From Buttiauxella gaviniae (GTDB lineage Bacteria; Pseudomonadota; Gammaproteobacteria; Enterobacterales; Enterobacteriaceae): 64,000 nt of DNA. The notes beneath the pieces are model-generated. The model saw only the letters and a list, made by a program, of their open reading frames with translations. It did not search any database and was not told where the DNA came from. Positions 9,482-18,500 of the stretch are shown here, one piece after another (the first letter of the stretch is position 1; the number at the start of each line of letters is the position of its first letter). The position numbers and the translations under genes were made by a program. The stretch spans positions 4,278,001 through 4,342,000 of the forward strand of contig NZ_JBFMVT010000002.1 of assembly GCF_040786275.1 (NCBI RefSeq). Direction: 5' to 3'.

Positions 9482-10516
9482 ATGCGTTATCGCATCTTTG
9501 GAAATACAGGCCTCAGAGTCTCAGCTCTCGCTCTCGGTACAGGTAATTTCGGTAACGGCTGGGGTTATGGTGCGGATAAGGATGAAGCACATAATATCTA
9601 TACCCACTACCGTGAAGCCGGTGGCAACTTTATCGATACGGCTGACCAGTACCAATTCGGGCAATCAGAAACAATGCTCAGCGACTTCATCGCAACCGAC
9701 CGCGACGATATCGTGCTTGCCACCAAATTTTCTCTGGGCGACTCGCCTCAAGCAGGCCTCCAGCGCTCCGGTAATAGCCGTAAATCAATGATTAACTCCC
9801 TTGAGGCAAGTCTTAAACGCTTAAAAACCGATCATATCGATTTACTTTGGGTACACATGCCTGATGGGGTAACACCGATTGATGAAATTGCGAGAGCCCT
9901 CGATGATCTGATACGTTCTGGAAAAATTCTCTACGCTGGCCTGTCGGATTTCCCGGCATGGCGTGTTGCGACTGCCGCCACCTTAGCTGAACTTCGTGGC
10001 TGGTCGTCTGTATCTGCGGTGCAACTGGAATACAGTCTCGTGGAACGCTCGGCCGAACGCGAGCTTCTGCCTATGGCCGCGGGTTTTAACCTGGGCGTAG
10101 TGAGTTGGTCTCCTTTAGGCGGAGGCTTGCTTACAGGGAAATATCGCAAAGGCGAATCTGGACGAGCACAAGGTTTGGGCGCGGTGATACATGATGAGAG
10201 CAATCTAATCAAAACCACTACTGTTGATACCGTACTGTCTATTGCTGACGAAACGGGACATACACCCGGGCAAATTGCTATCGCATGGGTGCTTTCAAAG
10301 GGTACGCTCCCGATTATAGGTCCGCGTACAGCGGAACAACTTGCAGATAATCTCGCATCAGTCAACGTTCAACTGACGAGTGAACAGTTATCACGCCTGG
10401 ATGCCGCCAGCGCAATTACGCTTGGGTTCCCGCACGACATCGTAGCCGCTTCTGCCCCGTCTCTTGGCGGTGGAAAGCATGAGTTAATTGATACAGCAAT
10501 CCGGCCCGTACGTTGA
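9482..10516 (+). CDS. Aldo/keto reductase
   Basis: NADPH-dependent cytoplasmic (alpha/beta)8 oxidoreductase of 344 aa. The catalytic tetrad is visible: D52 and Y57 in FIDTADQYQFG, K82 in LATKFSLG and H125 in LWVHMPD. The C-terminal part carries the cofactor-binding IIGPRTAEQLADNL segment. The start at 9482 is fixed by the strong AGGAGGTGA at 9469-9477; a longer frame beginning at 9455 would translate through that ribosome binding site. The gene follows the old yellow enzyme after about 260 bp, so it may have its own promoter. Substrate unknown; most relatives reduce small carbonyl compounds. Confidence 0.88.
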   Translation: MRYRIFGNTGLRVSALALGTGNFGNGWGYGADKDEAHNIYTHYREAGGNFIDTADQYQFGQSETMLSDFIATDRDDIVLATKFSLGDSPQAGLQRSGNSRKSMINSLEASLKRLKTDHIDLLWVHMPDGVTPIDEIARALDDLIRSGKILYAGLSDFPAWRVATAATLAELRGWSSVSAVQLEYSLVERSAERELLPMAAGFNLGVVSWSPLGGGLLTGKYRKGESGRAQGLGAVIHDESNLIKTTTVDTVLSIADETGHTPGQIAIAWVLSKGTLPIIGPRTAEQLADNLASVNVQLTSEQLSRLDAASAITLGFPHDIVAASAPSLGGGKHELIDTAIRPVR

Positions 10517-10579
10517 CATCATGCCGTGGGGCGAACGGTATATCATGACTACGTCTTAGCGTTTTCCTGGATCATTTTA

Positions 10580-10607
10580 ATGTCCGCTTCACGCACTGAG
10601 CGGACAT
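10580..10607. terminator. Hairpin between convergent AKR and bluR genes
   Basis: ATGTCCGCT (10580-10588) pairs perfectly with AGCGGACAT (10599-10607). It lies between two genes that converge on it. The flanking TTTTA on one side gives a weak A/T tract, so it may terminate leftward transcription of bluR and rightward transcription of the reductase. Confidence 0.5.
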
Positions 10608-10623
10608 CCCTACACAACATCCA

Positions 10624-11373
10624 CTACCCAACATAATGAAACGCAATTGCGAACCCTTGCTTATGCCAGTGCGCGAGTTGCTCTTGCTGACGCGGCGTTG
10701 ATGTTGTTCCTGTCCAGACGAAGATATGCTGCCCAGGAAAGAGTTCCGGGCGAGGAGAATCCAGCGGTTCAGCCAAAACGTGAATGCGCCAGCCATTTTG
10801 TGACAACCGCCATGCTTCCAGCCAAAGACGCGTTCGGTCATCGCTATCCCAACCGATCAGTAACGTATCTCTACCTTCAGTTTTTCGTGAATCCGCAAGG
10901 CATTGAACAGCATATTCAATCAGCGCACCATCGAGCAGACTACTCATGGCCTGGGCAGTATTTTTATCCAGATCAAGGCACTGGCGGACCGGGATAAAAA
11001 TATTGTCGATAAGATCGTCCACCGGAAAATCATGGCCGAATGAGGCAATTTTTGCGCGAAGTTTTACGGGCTGAATAAGACGCAAAACGCTCATCATCTC
11101 TTCTTGCAATGAAAGCCATTCTGCATGGACGGGTGGCGTACTGGCGCTAGCCGCTCTGGCTTCCAGCAGCGCTTTAACCTTCCCTACTGACACGCCACTT
11201 TTAATCAAGCGTTTAATCTCCTCAATACGCTCGATATCTTCTTCATCGAACTGCCGATGCCCGCCTTCACTCCTTTGAGGTTTTAGCAAACCATAGCGCC
11301 GCTGCCACGCACGCAGTGTGACAGGGTTGATTGCGCATCGTTCAGCGACTTCGCCGATACTGTAAAAGGCCAT
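10624..11373 (-). CDS. bluR: MerR-family repressor BluR (YcgE)
   Basis: This 249-aa cytoplasmic regulator has an N-terminal MerR-type winged helix (residues 3-70; [27 protein letters not shown]) and a C-terminal B12-binding-like domain. It belongs to the MlrA/BluR group. Identity as BluR is set by context: it lies directly downstream of bluF on the same strand, with ycgZ-ymgA-ariR divergent beyond, as in E. coli. Established role: BluR represses ycgZ-ymgA-ariR until the blue-light-activated BluF protein binds and antagonises it. Two TTGTACAA palindromes lie 55-86 bp upstream of its start and suggest autoregulation. Confidence 0.87.
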   Translation of the reverse strand: MAFYSIGEVAERCAINPVTLRAWQRRYGLLKPQRSEGGHRQFDEEDIERIEEIKRLIKSGVSVGKVKALLEARAASASTPPVHAEWLSLQEEMMSVLRLIQPVKLRAKIASFGHDFPVDDLIDNIFIPVRQCLDLDKNTAQAMSSLLDGALIEYAVQCLADSRKTEGRDTLLIGWDSDDRTRLWLEAWRLSQNGWRIHVLAEPLDSPRPELFPGQHIFVWTGTTSTPRQQEQLAHWHKQGFAIAFHYVG

Positions 11374-11428
11374 TAATTCCCTCTTCTGAGCTTTAAACGT
11401 CCATGTCGAAACTAACGACTCCGTGCAG

Positions 11429-11459
11429 GTTGTACAACATATTTTTTACATTGTACAAC
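11429..11459. promoter_or_regulatory. Paired TTGTACAA palindromes upstream of bluR (putative BluR/MlrA-type operator)
   Basis: GTTGTACAAC (11429-11438) and TTGTACAAC (11451-11459) are two copies of the same palindrome. Their centres are 21 bp apart, two helical turns, so both face one side of the DNA. They sit between bluF and bluR. The known MlrA site is built from TGTACA-containing half-sites, and BluR is in the same family, so this is a good candidate autoregulatory operator. Confidence 0.55.
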
Positions 11460-11464
11460 TTAGA

Positions 11465-12685
11465 TCAAAGGTCTGCTTTCTTTTCTGGCCACGCCACAGC
11501 CGATATTCCACTAAGGCACGGGATGGCAAACAGATGCCCCTGAAACTGTGAAATACCCGCAGATTCAAGCCACATCCACTCCTCCGGTTTTTCAACGCCT
11601 ACTGCAGAAACAGCGATTTCGAGCGATGCACAGCATTTGATCACCGCCTGAATGATGGCCTGGCGCGGGCCACTTTTGTGTACATCTTTAATAAGTTCAC
11701 GGTTGATCTTAATTCTGTCTGGCTGAAATTGGGTCAACAACGAAAGCCCTGCGAACCCGGCCCCAAAGTGGTCGATGGCGACGCTGAACCCTGCAGCTTT
11801 AAGCTGACGGATGGAGCTGGTGAAATCATCAATGCGAGAGATAACTTCGCTCTCAGTAAATTCTACGGTTATCTGCTCTGGCACAAGGCCATTTATCTGA
11901 ATTTCCCTTAACAAGAAATTAACCGCATCGGGGATCATCACCAGGGTCATTGGCAGCAAATTAACGGAAAAAGAAAATTCCCCGAGCTTTAGCGCACTCG
12001 CCATCGCAAAGGCGATTTTTTTGCTGTCGAGATCGGCCTGGTAACGCGCCTTCCCTGTTAATCCTTCAAAATAAGCGGCCGGCGAATTACCGCACGGCGT
12101 GCGAAGCAACGCTTCTACTGAAATGATTTTTTGGGCAAACGGGTCAATCATCGGCTGGAAGGCAAAGCTACAATCCGCTGCGTTATCAACCACCACGGCC
12201 GTGGTAGATCTCGCGTTATCGTCAGGAATGAAATCCCAAGACTCAGCGGGAGGAATTTCAAAATAGTTCTCTTTTTCCGTGGCCTCAACAAATGTGCGGA
12301 AGAACTGGAGCGCGCGATCGTTATAGATAAGTTGATATTTCGAGGTGCCTTTATCCAGCACCGTCTGAAGTACCTCCTCCCTGTCATGCTCTCTCAAATC
12401 AAAGAGTTCCATCCCTGTTTTCCCAAACCGACGCGCCGGAGCATAGTCGTAAAGCAACTCAACAACATTGTAATGGCGTTTATCCTGGCAAATATGGTGG
12501 TAAATACTCAGCACGCTCTCTTCCGGCCCCTCAAGCAACTGGAAGAAGTGAGTCCCATTGAACAGCAGGATGCCGGTTACATCGGCGTGATCATTTTTTA
12601 AGTTTGCGGCCGCCACCATATCCTTCAGCGAGTGAAGCGATATGTCTTTGCAGATGTGGCTACGGTAAATGATGGTCGTGAGCAT
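11465..12685 (-). CDS. bluF: Blue-light sensor BluF (BLUF domain plus degenerate EAL domain)
   Basis: This 406-aa cytoplasmic flavin photoreceptor starts with a BLUF domain (1-95) that has the FAD-contacting residues Y7, N31 and Q49 at canonical positions. The C-terminal EAL domain (about 150-400) keeps VEALLR and EFTES. However, it has IDHFG in place of the metal-binding DDFG segment and KIN in place of KID. As in E. coli BluF, it is therefore probably not an active c-di-GMP phosphodiesterase and instead works by protein contact with BluR. It is the first gene of bluF-bluR and lies divergent from ycgZ. Confidence 0.93.
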   Translation of the reverse strand: MLTTIIYRSHICKDISLHSLKDMVAAANLKNDHADVTGILLFNGTHFFQLLEGPEESVLSIYHHICQDKRHYNVVELLYDYAPARRFGKTGMELFDLREHDREEVLQTVLDKGTSKYQLIYNDRALQFFRTFVEATEKENYFEIPPAESWDFIPDDNARSTTAVVVDNAADCSFAFQPMIDPFAQKIISVEALLRTPCGNSPAAYFEGLTGKARYQADLDSKKIAFAMASALKLGEFSFSVNLLPMTLVMIPDAVNFLLREIQINGLVPEQITVEFTESEVISRIDDFTSSIRQLKAAGFSVAIDHFGAGFAGLSLLTQFQPDRIKINRELIKDVHKSGPRQAIIQAVIKCCASLEIAVSAVGVEKPEEWMWLESAGISQFQGHLFAIPCLSGISAVAWPEKKADL

Positions 12686-12918
12686 GTTGTTTCCGATAGA
12701 GGGCCGTTTAGGTGTTTACAGTAGCAGAAGAAACGATAAAACCCTCGTTAAAACACACATATAGCAACATTTTATCTACACAAATAATACACTCTGATTT
12801 TTGAAGATGAAGACTCGCGGTCAGGGTGTGACAAAAAAACACATAACTTGTACATACAATCAAGCCCCTCTCTACCCCGTACACTTATAACCTATTGAAA
12901 ATAAAAGTTAAGCATTTA

Positions 12919-12947
12919 TTGATCAAGTTTTAGGACTAATCTATACG
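12919..12947 (+). promoter_or_regulatory. Probable ycgZ promoter
   Basis: TTGATC (12919-12924) and TATACG (12942-12947) are separated by 17 bp. Transcription would start near 12954, directly at the first TGTACA motif. The -10 is preceded by C (CTATACG), a feature tolerated by sigma-S, which fits the stress and low-temperature expression known for the E. coli operon. Confidence 0.5.
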
Positions 12948-12954
12948 CATTTTT

Positions 12955-12995
12955 ATGTACAAATTTTCAATGTTTGTATAACTTTATTTGTACAT
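12955..12995. promoter_or_regulatory. Inverted repeat ATGTACAAA...TTTGTACAT, putative BluR operator of ycgZ operon
   Basis: ATGTACAAA (12955-12963) and its exact inverse TTTGTACAT (12987-12995) are spaced by 23 nt with centres 33 bp apart, close to three helical turns. They lie immediately downstream of the predicted -10 element, where a repressor would block transcription. The same TGTACA core occurs upstream of bluR. Confidence 0.55.
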
Positions 12996-13028
12996 TTACT
13001 GATTACAAAATGTTTACAGGAGTAACTT

Positions 13029-13268
13029 ATGCAACAGAACAATTATGTTCCGGATACCGCTAACGCCATTACCAGATATTTCTCAAAAGCGGCATTGCCT
13101 TCCCAGCAGGAAACATTGGGGCAGATTGTTGTAGAGATTCTTAGCGATGGACGCAGTTTGAACAGAAAATCAATCTGTACAAAACTGTTGCGCCGCGTTG
13201 AACAGGCTTCGGGTCCTGAAGAAGAGAGTCACTACCACACTTTGATTGGCCTGCTTTTTGATCGCTAG
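13029..13268 (+). CDS. ycgZ: YcgZ, Rcs-linked small connector protein
   Basis: This 79-aa protein is close to E. coli YcgZ along its whole length (DTANAITRYFSKA, QQETLGQIVVEILSDGRSLNRKSICTKLLRR, HYHTLIGLLF). It is the first gene of the BluR-controlled operon and has a clear AGGAG 9 nt before the ATG. Established knowledge: the operon lowers curli and promotes colanic acid through the RcsCDB phosphorelay, chiefly via YmgA and AriR; the role of YcgZ itself is poorly defined. The helical core resembles that of AriR, so the three genes probably arose by duplication. Confidence 0.87.
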   Translation: MQQNNYVPDTANAITRYFSKAALPSQQETLGQIVVEILSDGRSLNRKSICTKLLRRVEQASGPEEESHYHTLIGLLFDR

Positions 13269-13441
13269 ATTCAAACTGTCCAGATAGTGCCGATGACCGG
13301 TTTATTAAATCAACACTTGCGGGAGCAATATTTCAGGCTGTATATAAAAAGTCTGGCAACCTTCAGCTGATCTCAAGACATGAGCGCTGAATTCATGCCA
13401 CGTTTCGGTTTCGAAACAATGTGGCAAGCAGAGACGCAGTT

Positions 13442-13765
13442 ATGAATAGAAATAAATATGAACAACTTATAGATAAAGTGATTGGCGAGGCCGTTTTGTC
13501 AATCCTTCAGGAACATGGCCCTATAAATACCAAGGCATTAATTGCCAGGCTACAAACTATGGAAGCATCGGAAAAAGACCCACAGAGGCGCGATGTCATA
13601 GCCGATGTTATTGCGGATATCAGCAACAATAGGCTGGGCTCGTCGCGTAATACTTTGGCTTTTTCACAAAGGGAATGGGGCACGGAGAGCCATATGAATC
13701 AGGATAAAAATGTCTATCCCCTGTTTGGCGATAGAAACGAGCCAGGTAGCAGTAAAAAGCACTGA
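13442..13765 (+). CDS. ymgA: YmgA-like connector protein
   Basis: The ATG-initiated product is 107 aa. Residues 4-50 (YEQLIDKVIGEAVLSILQEHGPINTKALIARLQTM...RRDVIADVI) match the YmgA/AriR helical core. The C-terminal half is polar, poorly conserved and longer than in E. coli YmgA (90 aa). It sits in the YmgA position between ycgZ and ariR. A GTG at 13421 could extend it by seven residues but has no ribosome binding site. Expected role: helping activate the Rcs relay after blue light or cold. The call rests on synteny plus the short core match. Confidence 0.72.
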   Translation: MNRNKYEQLIDKVIGEAVLSILQEHGPINTKALIARLQTMEASEKDPQRRDVIADVIADISNNRLGSSRNTLAFSQREWGTESHMNQDKNVYPLFGDRNEPGSSKKH

Positions 13766-13804
13766 CTACCTTTACGACTAATAACTTAACGATGGTGAGA
13801 GTAA

Positions 13805-14083
13805 ATGACCCAGATGATGCTTCATAAATCAGAAATTTATGCCACTTTGCCGAACTCTGCATTGACTGCATATTTTCGTAACGCTGGCGACACGCTGGCC
13901 GATGAGGCCGTATTACTCGGAGCAGTAATACGCAGCATTCTTGCTACTGATGGACACCTCACTAATAAAGCGATTATCCAACGTTTAATCGAAGCCATTG
14001 AGTCTACCGATGATGTGGTAACCATTGACATTATTCGTAAAACGCTTGAAATCGTTGTTGACCACACGACGGACGATATTTGA
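13805..14083 (+). CDS. ariR: AriR (YmgB) biofilm/acid-resistance regulator
   Basis: This 92-aa helical protein matches AriR: ISALTAYFRNAGDTL-like N-terminus, EAVLLGAVIRSIL, LTNKAIIQRLIEAIEST and the nearly invariant IRKTLEIVV..TTDD ending. In E. coli AriR forms a Hha-like dimer, signals through RcsC and affects biofilm and acid survival. It is the last gene of the ycgZ operon here; no ymgC follows, and a strong terminator lies 40 bp downstream. Confidence 0.88.
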   Translation: MTQMMLHKSEIYATLPNSALTAYFRNAGDTLADEAVLLGAVIRSILATDGHLTNKAIIQRLIEAIESTDDVVTIDIIRKTLEIVVDHTTDDI

Positions 14084-14123
14084 GCAAAGTTCTCCTTGCA
14101 CTGATTAGACAAAAACCACAAGT

Positions 14124-14166
14124 TTAAACGCTCCCTTATTATTGATAAGTGGAGCGTTTAATTTTT
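14124..14166 (+). terminator. Intrinsic terminator of ycgZ-ymgA-ariR
   Basis: TTAAACGCTCC (14124-14134) pairs with GGAGCGTTTAA (14151-14161). The stem is continued inward by CTTAT/ATAAG, and TTTTT follows at 14162-14166. It may also serve the convergent chemoreceptor gene. Confidence 0.85.
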
Positions 14167-14192
14167 CAGCTAATTCTATTTCGCTGCTTATT

Positions 14193-15338
14193 TTAGAATA
14201 CCAGGCCTACCGGTTGGCGCGTTCCTGCCTTTGGAATCGCTACGGCAGATATGCCCTCTTCATTACCCATGCGTAAGTTATTGGTTCTTTTCTGGAGTTC
14301 AGCGACCTGATTTTTAAGAACGTCAGAAGATTCAGCAAGCTCAACAACCACCGCCGCATTGCTGTGTGTGACTTTCTCAAGTTCCGACAGAGCAATCGTA
14401 ATTTGCTGTATCCCTTTTTCCTGCTCGTTGGTTGAGATAAAAATATGCCCCATCAGGTTATTAAGATCGTCCGAACCAGAAACGATGTCATGCATATTTT
14501 TTTCTGCTTCTGAAACTAGTTTTGCCCCCTGGGAAACATTCGCATTGGTAATTTCGATAAGCGATTTAATGCTTTTTGCCGACTCGGAACTTTTTTTGGC
14601 CAGAATGCGGACTTCCCCCGCCACCACCGCAAATCCTTTACCGTGCTCACCTGCTCTTGCCGCTTCTACGGCCGCATTCAGCGCCAGGATATTCGTCTGG
14701 AAAGCGATGCCATCAATGATGCTCAATATTTCGGTCATTTTGTTTGAACAGTCGGTAATGGAAACCATATTTTCCGTGAGTTTCTGCATCAAATGGCTGC
14801 CGTGATCTGCCGATTTATGGGCTTCGCTGGTGATGTTATTGAGCTGACGGGTATTTTCCGCATTGCTTTTGGTGCCTGCGGAGATCTCTTCCATACTGGC
14901 GGCGGTCTGCATCAGCATGGCCGACTGCTGCTCCGTTTTTACCGACAGGTCAGCGCTTTGATTAGCAAGTGTTCCGGATAACAGACTGGCTGCCTGAGAG
15001 GAGTTTCGAATATCAAGGACCAGTCTTGATATTTCTTTGGAGAGTTTATTGATACCCGGAATTAACTTTCCGGCGCAGTTATTACCAAATTCACGAATAT
15101 TTATTGAAAGATTCCCGGAGTTTATTTCATCAATATTTCGCTTTACTTCGTTGATAGGTTTTACAAGGTACTTTGTCATATAAAACCATAACGAAACAAA
15201 CAATAAAAACCAGACGATATTTAACATGAATATGACATTCAAACTTGCAGAAAGCAGAGGGGAAATTAAATCCATTGCGACAAAAAACAGTGACACTACA
15301 ACCACAATAACGGTTCTGACGCTGTAGTTATTAAGCAT
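14193..15338 (-). CDS. Methyl-accepting chemotaxis-type protein lacking a large periplasmic domain
   Basis: The 381-aa inner-membrane signal transducer has two close N-terminal TM helices (about 7-27 and 33-56) with almost no periplasmic loop. A HAMP domain follows ([20 protein letters not shown]), then a long coiled-coil signalling domain with the conserved hairpin tip ([36 protein letters not shown]). Without a ligand-binding domain it probably senses a membrane or cytoplasmic cue. The C-terminus (RQPVGLVF) lacks the NWETF-type CheR/CheB tether, so adaptation would depend on other receptors. I chose the ATG at 15338 because AGG lies 8 nt upstream; the longer frame (to 15371) has no ribosome binding site. 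Confidence 0.85.
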   Translation of the reverse strand: MLNNYSVRTVIVVVVSLFFVAMDLISPLLSASLNVIFMLNIVWFLLFVSLWFYMTKYLVKPINEVKRNIDEINSGNLSINIREFGNNCAGKLIPGINKLSKEISRLVLDIRNSSQAASLLSGTLANQSADLSVKTEQQSAMLMQTAASMEEISAGTKSNAENTRQLNNITSEAHKSADHGSHLMQKLTENMVSITDCSNKMTEILSIIDGIAFQTNILALNAAVEAARAGEHGKGFAVVAGEVRILAKKSSESAKSIKSLIEITNANVSQGAKLVSEAEKNMHDIVSGSDDLNNLMGHIFISTNEQEKGIQQITIALSELEKVTHSNAAVVVELAESSDVLKNQVAELQKRTNNLRMGNEEGISAVAIPKAGTRQPVGLVF

Positions 15339-15478
15339 GTTTTGACCTGGGATTATTTTATGCTGGTGCATTTATTTATCGTTTATTTTTATGAGAAATC
15401 CAGTGTGCACATTAAATCAAACTTAAATATCGACATAAGGAAATGGCATGGTTTTTTACTCTTTCGTTTACTCCCGCT

Positions 15479-15515
15479 AAAAAAGTTCGGCCCGGCATTT
15501 TCGGTAGCCAGGCCG
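15479..15515 (-). terminator. Intrinsic terminator of cyclic glucan synthase gene
   Basis: On the minus strand CGGCCTGGC pairs with GCCGGGCCG (one T-G pair), then AAC and six T residues (15484-15479). It lies 15 bp after the stop codon of the large leftward gene. Confidence 0.8.
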
Positions 15516-15529
15516 CCCCCCACAAGGCG

Positions 15530-18500
15530 CTAACTCGCGCCGAGCGTTATCTGCACATCATGTGGCTGCCCGTCATCAACCAAGGGAATAAGATTGCCTG
15601 GCAGTAAAACCGCATCCCGTGTCACCTGGTATTCCCCTTCGCCGCGCTGCACATTGAAGTGGTAATAGCTCGCGCCATGCAGATAAACAAAACTGACGTA
15701 GGGCCAGGCGTGCGGCAGTAAAGGCTGCACGGTAATAGCATCGCCCTTGCGCTCAATGCCCATTAGCGTTTCAACCAACAAGCGGTACGCCCAACCCGCT
15801 GAGCCGGTGTACCAACTCCAGCCGCCGCGTCCGGTGTGAGGTGCCACGCTATAAATATCTGCGGTCATCACATACGGCTCGACTTTGTAGCGCTCTACCG
15901 CATCTAACGTCAGGCCGTGATTAACAGGATTTATCAGCGCCCAAAGCTGCCAGGCACGCTCGATGTTACCGCTCCGGGCAAACGCCATCACCGCCCAAAT
16001 AGCGCCGTGAGTGTACTGCCCGCCGTTCTCACGCACGCCCGGCAGATAGCCCTGAATATAACCAGGGTTTGGGCCATTGCCGTTAAACGGCGGGGTTAAC
16101 AGTTTGATTAGCCCTGCTTCGCTATCCACCAGCCGTGAATCAAGCGCCTGCATCGCTTGTGCGCACCGGGGCTGACTTCCCGCCCCGGACAGCACCGCCC
16201 AGCTTTGCGCGATAGCATCTATCTGGCACTCTTTCGCGCTATGCGAACCCAGAGCATCGCCGTTATCGAAATAGCCGCGACGATACCAGGCGCCGTCCCA
16301 GCCCGCCGATTCAAGGCTTTGTTGGAGTCTGCCCGCTTCTTTACGACAAAGATCGGCGGTGTCGGGTTGATTGATTTGTTCGGCAAGCCGCGCAAAACGC
16401 TGCAATACATCGTAGAGGAAGAAGCCCAGCCAGACACTTTCGCCCTTGCCTTCCAGCCCGACTAAATTCATCCCGTCGTTCCAGTCTCCGGCCCCCATCA
16501 GCGGTAAACCATGGCTGCCAAAGCGTAGACCGTGGCGAACGGCTTTTTCACCATGCTGCCACAACGTCTCTTCCACCGCGCTTATCACCGGCTGTTCATA
16601 AGCCGACTCTTCACCCGGCTGCAATTCCCTGCCCTCAAGATACGGCAGGCGCTGTTCGAGCACGCTTATATCGCCCGTGGTTTCCACATAATGGCAAATC
16701 GCCAGCGGCAGCCACAGGTAATCATCGGAGCAGCGCGTACGCACGCCGTTCCCAAGCGGCGGATGCCACCAGTGCTGAACATCCCCTTCCACAAACTGCC
16801 GTGAAGCACAAAGTAAAATCTGCTCGCGTAAGCGCGCCGGTGCCGCATGGCTCAGGGCCAGCGTATCCTGAAGCTGGTCGCGGAAACCGAACGCGCCGCC
16901 GGACTGATAATAACCGCTGCGCGCCATGATTCGGCATGCAATGGTCTGGTAAAGCAGCCAGCCGTTCGTCAGCAGATTTACCGACGGATCCGGCGTCGTA
17001 ACCACGATTTTGTCGAGCATTTGGTGCCAGTGGCGATGGACATTCGCCAGTTCCTGACGCGCAACGTCCTCGTTGAGATACTGGTTAATCATCGATTCCG
17101 CTTCATGCAGGTTTTGCCCGACGCCCAGCACAAAAACAAAGGTTCGCTGATCGCCGTCGATCAACGTGGTTGCGGATTGAACCGCACCGCAAGGGTCCAT
17201 ACCCGCGCCCGTTTTATCTGACAACGTGCGTTGCTTCATAGCTGCGGGCTCACGCAGCGCACCGTTGCGTCCGATAAATTCCCGTCGGTCGCCGGTAACC
17301 GAACAGTGCACGCCCGTCACGGCCAGAAATGCCGTTCTTTCCGAACCGCTGCTGCTATAGAAATTATTTGCCAGAACGCCGCAGCCGTTACCTGTCGTCG
17401 ACGCACGCGTGATGACATGCATCGCCGACTTGCTGCGCGATTCCCCAAGCGTCCATTCCACGTAGCCGGTCACCGAAATCTTCCGCGTCCGCCCCGAGGT
17501 ATTACTCAGCGTCAGAATAGCGATTTTTACCGGCGCATGTTCTGCCACCAGCACCGTGAGCTCGGTATCAATCCCGGTTTCTCGATGGGCAAACACACTG
17601 TAGCCAAAGCCGTGACGGGTCAGATAATGCCCGTCGCCGCGCACCGGTAGCGTGGTTGGCGACCAGACCGCGCCGCTCTCTTCATCGCGCAGATAAAACG
17701 CTTCCCCCGAACGATCGCTAACGGGATCGTTTTCCCACGGCGTAAGGCGATATTCATGGGCATTTTCAAACCAGGTATAAGCCTGTCCTGCTTCTGAAAT
17801 CACCGTCCCAAAGCTGTCATTCGCCAGAATATTAGCCCACGGGGCGGGTGTTCTGCCGTCTTCATCAAGGGTTATCTGGTATTCACGGCCATCTTCGGAG
17901 AACCCGCCGCGCCCGTTGAAAAAGACCAGGGCGCCGGTATCCGGCTGCCACGGATCGTGTTGATTTGCCGGGAGCCCGGTGCGAGGAATAAAGGCTTGCT
18001 GGGCTGAAACCGGAGTCTGGAGTCGTTGATTTAACTGCTCTTTCAGGCTACCTGTACGGTCATCCAGTACAATTTGCGCCACGCTCAGCAGCAGCAAACG
18101 GTCTTCGGCGGACATATGCTCGCCATTGCGCACAAAAATACCGCCGGGTTTGTCCATCTGGCTTGCTTCTGATCCCGCGACAATCAAATCCACTATCTGA
18201 TTTTGCAGCTCCTGCTGATAGCCGTCCTGGCTGTCATTGAGAATAACCAAATCTACCGCCAGCCCTTTCAGCCGCCAGTAATGGTGCGCCTGAATCATCG
18301 TCGTAATCAGCAGAATACTTTCATCGCTGGTGACGTTAAGAATGACAATCGGCAGATCGCCCGAAATAGACCAGCCCCACAGGCCCGACTGCCCGCGACG
18401 ATTGCGGGAAAGCGTTTTCGCATCGGCTCGTAATTCCGGGCCAGGGAACAGCACCGCGCTGGCAAGCCGGTTAAACAGCGTCGCGTCATCTTCATTGGCA

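Larger units (their letters stand above)
12686..13028. other. 343-bp divergent control region bluF / ycgZ
   Basis: Non-coding. It separates bluF (leftward) from ycgZ (rightward) and contains a probable ycgZ promoter and several TGTACA motifs, listed separately. Isolated TTGTACAT at 12848-12855 and CGTACA at 12879-12884 may be additional weak sites. Confidence 0.6.

Noticed and set aside
12131-12601. 156-residue rightward frame opposite bluF
   Set aside because: It lies wholly antisense to the conserved BLUF-EAL gene and has no domain.
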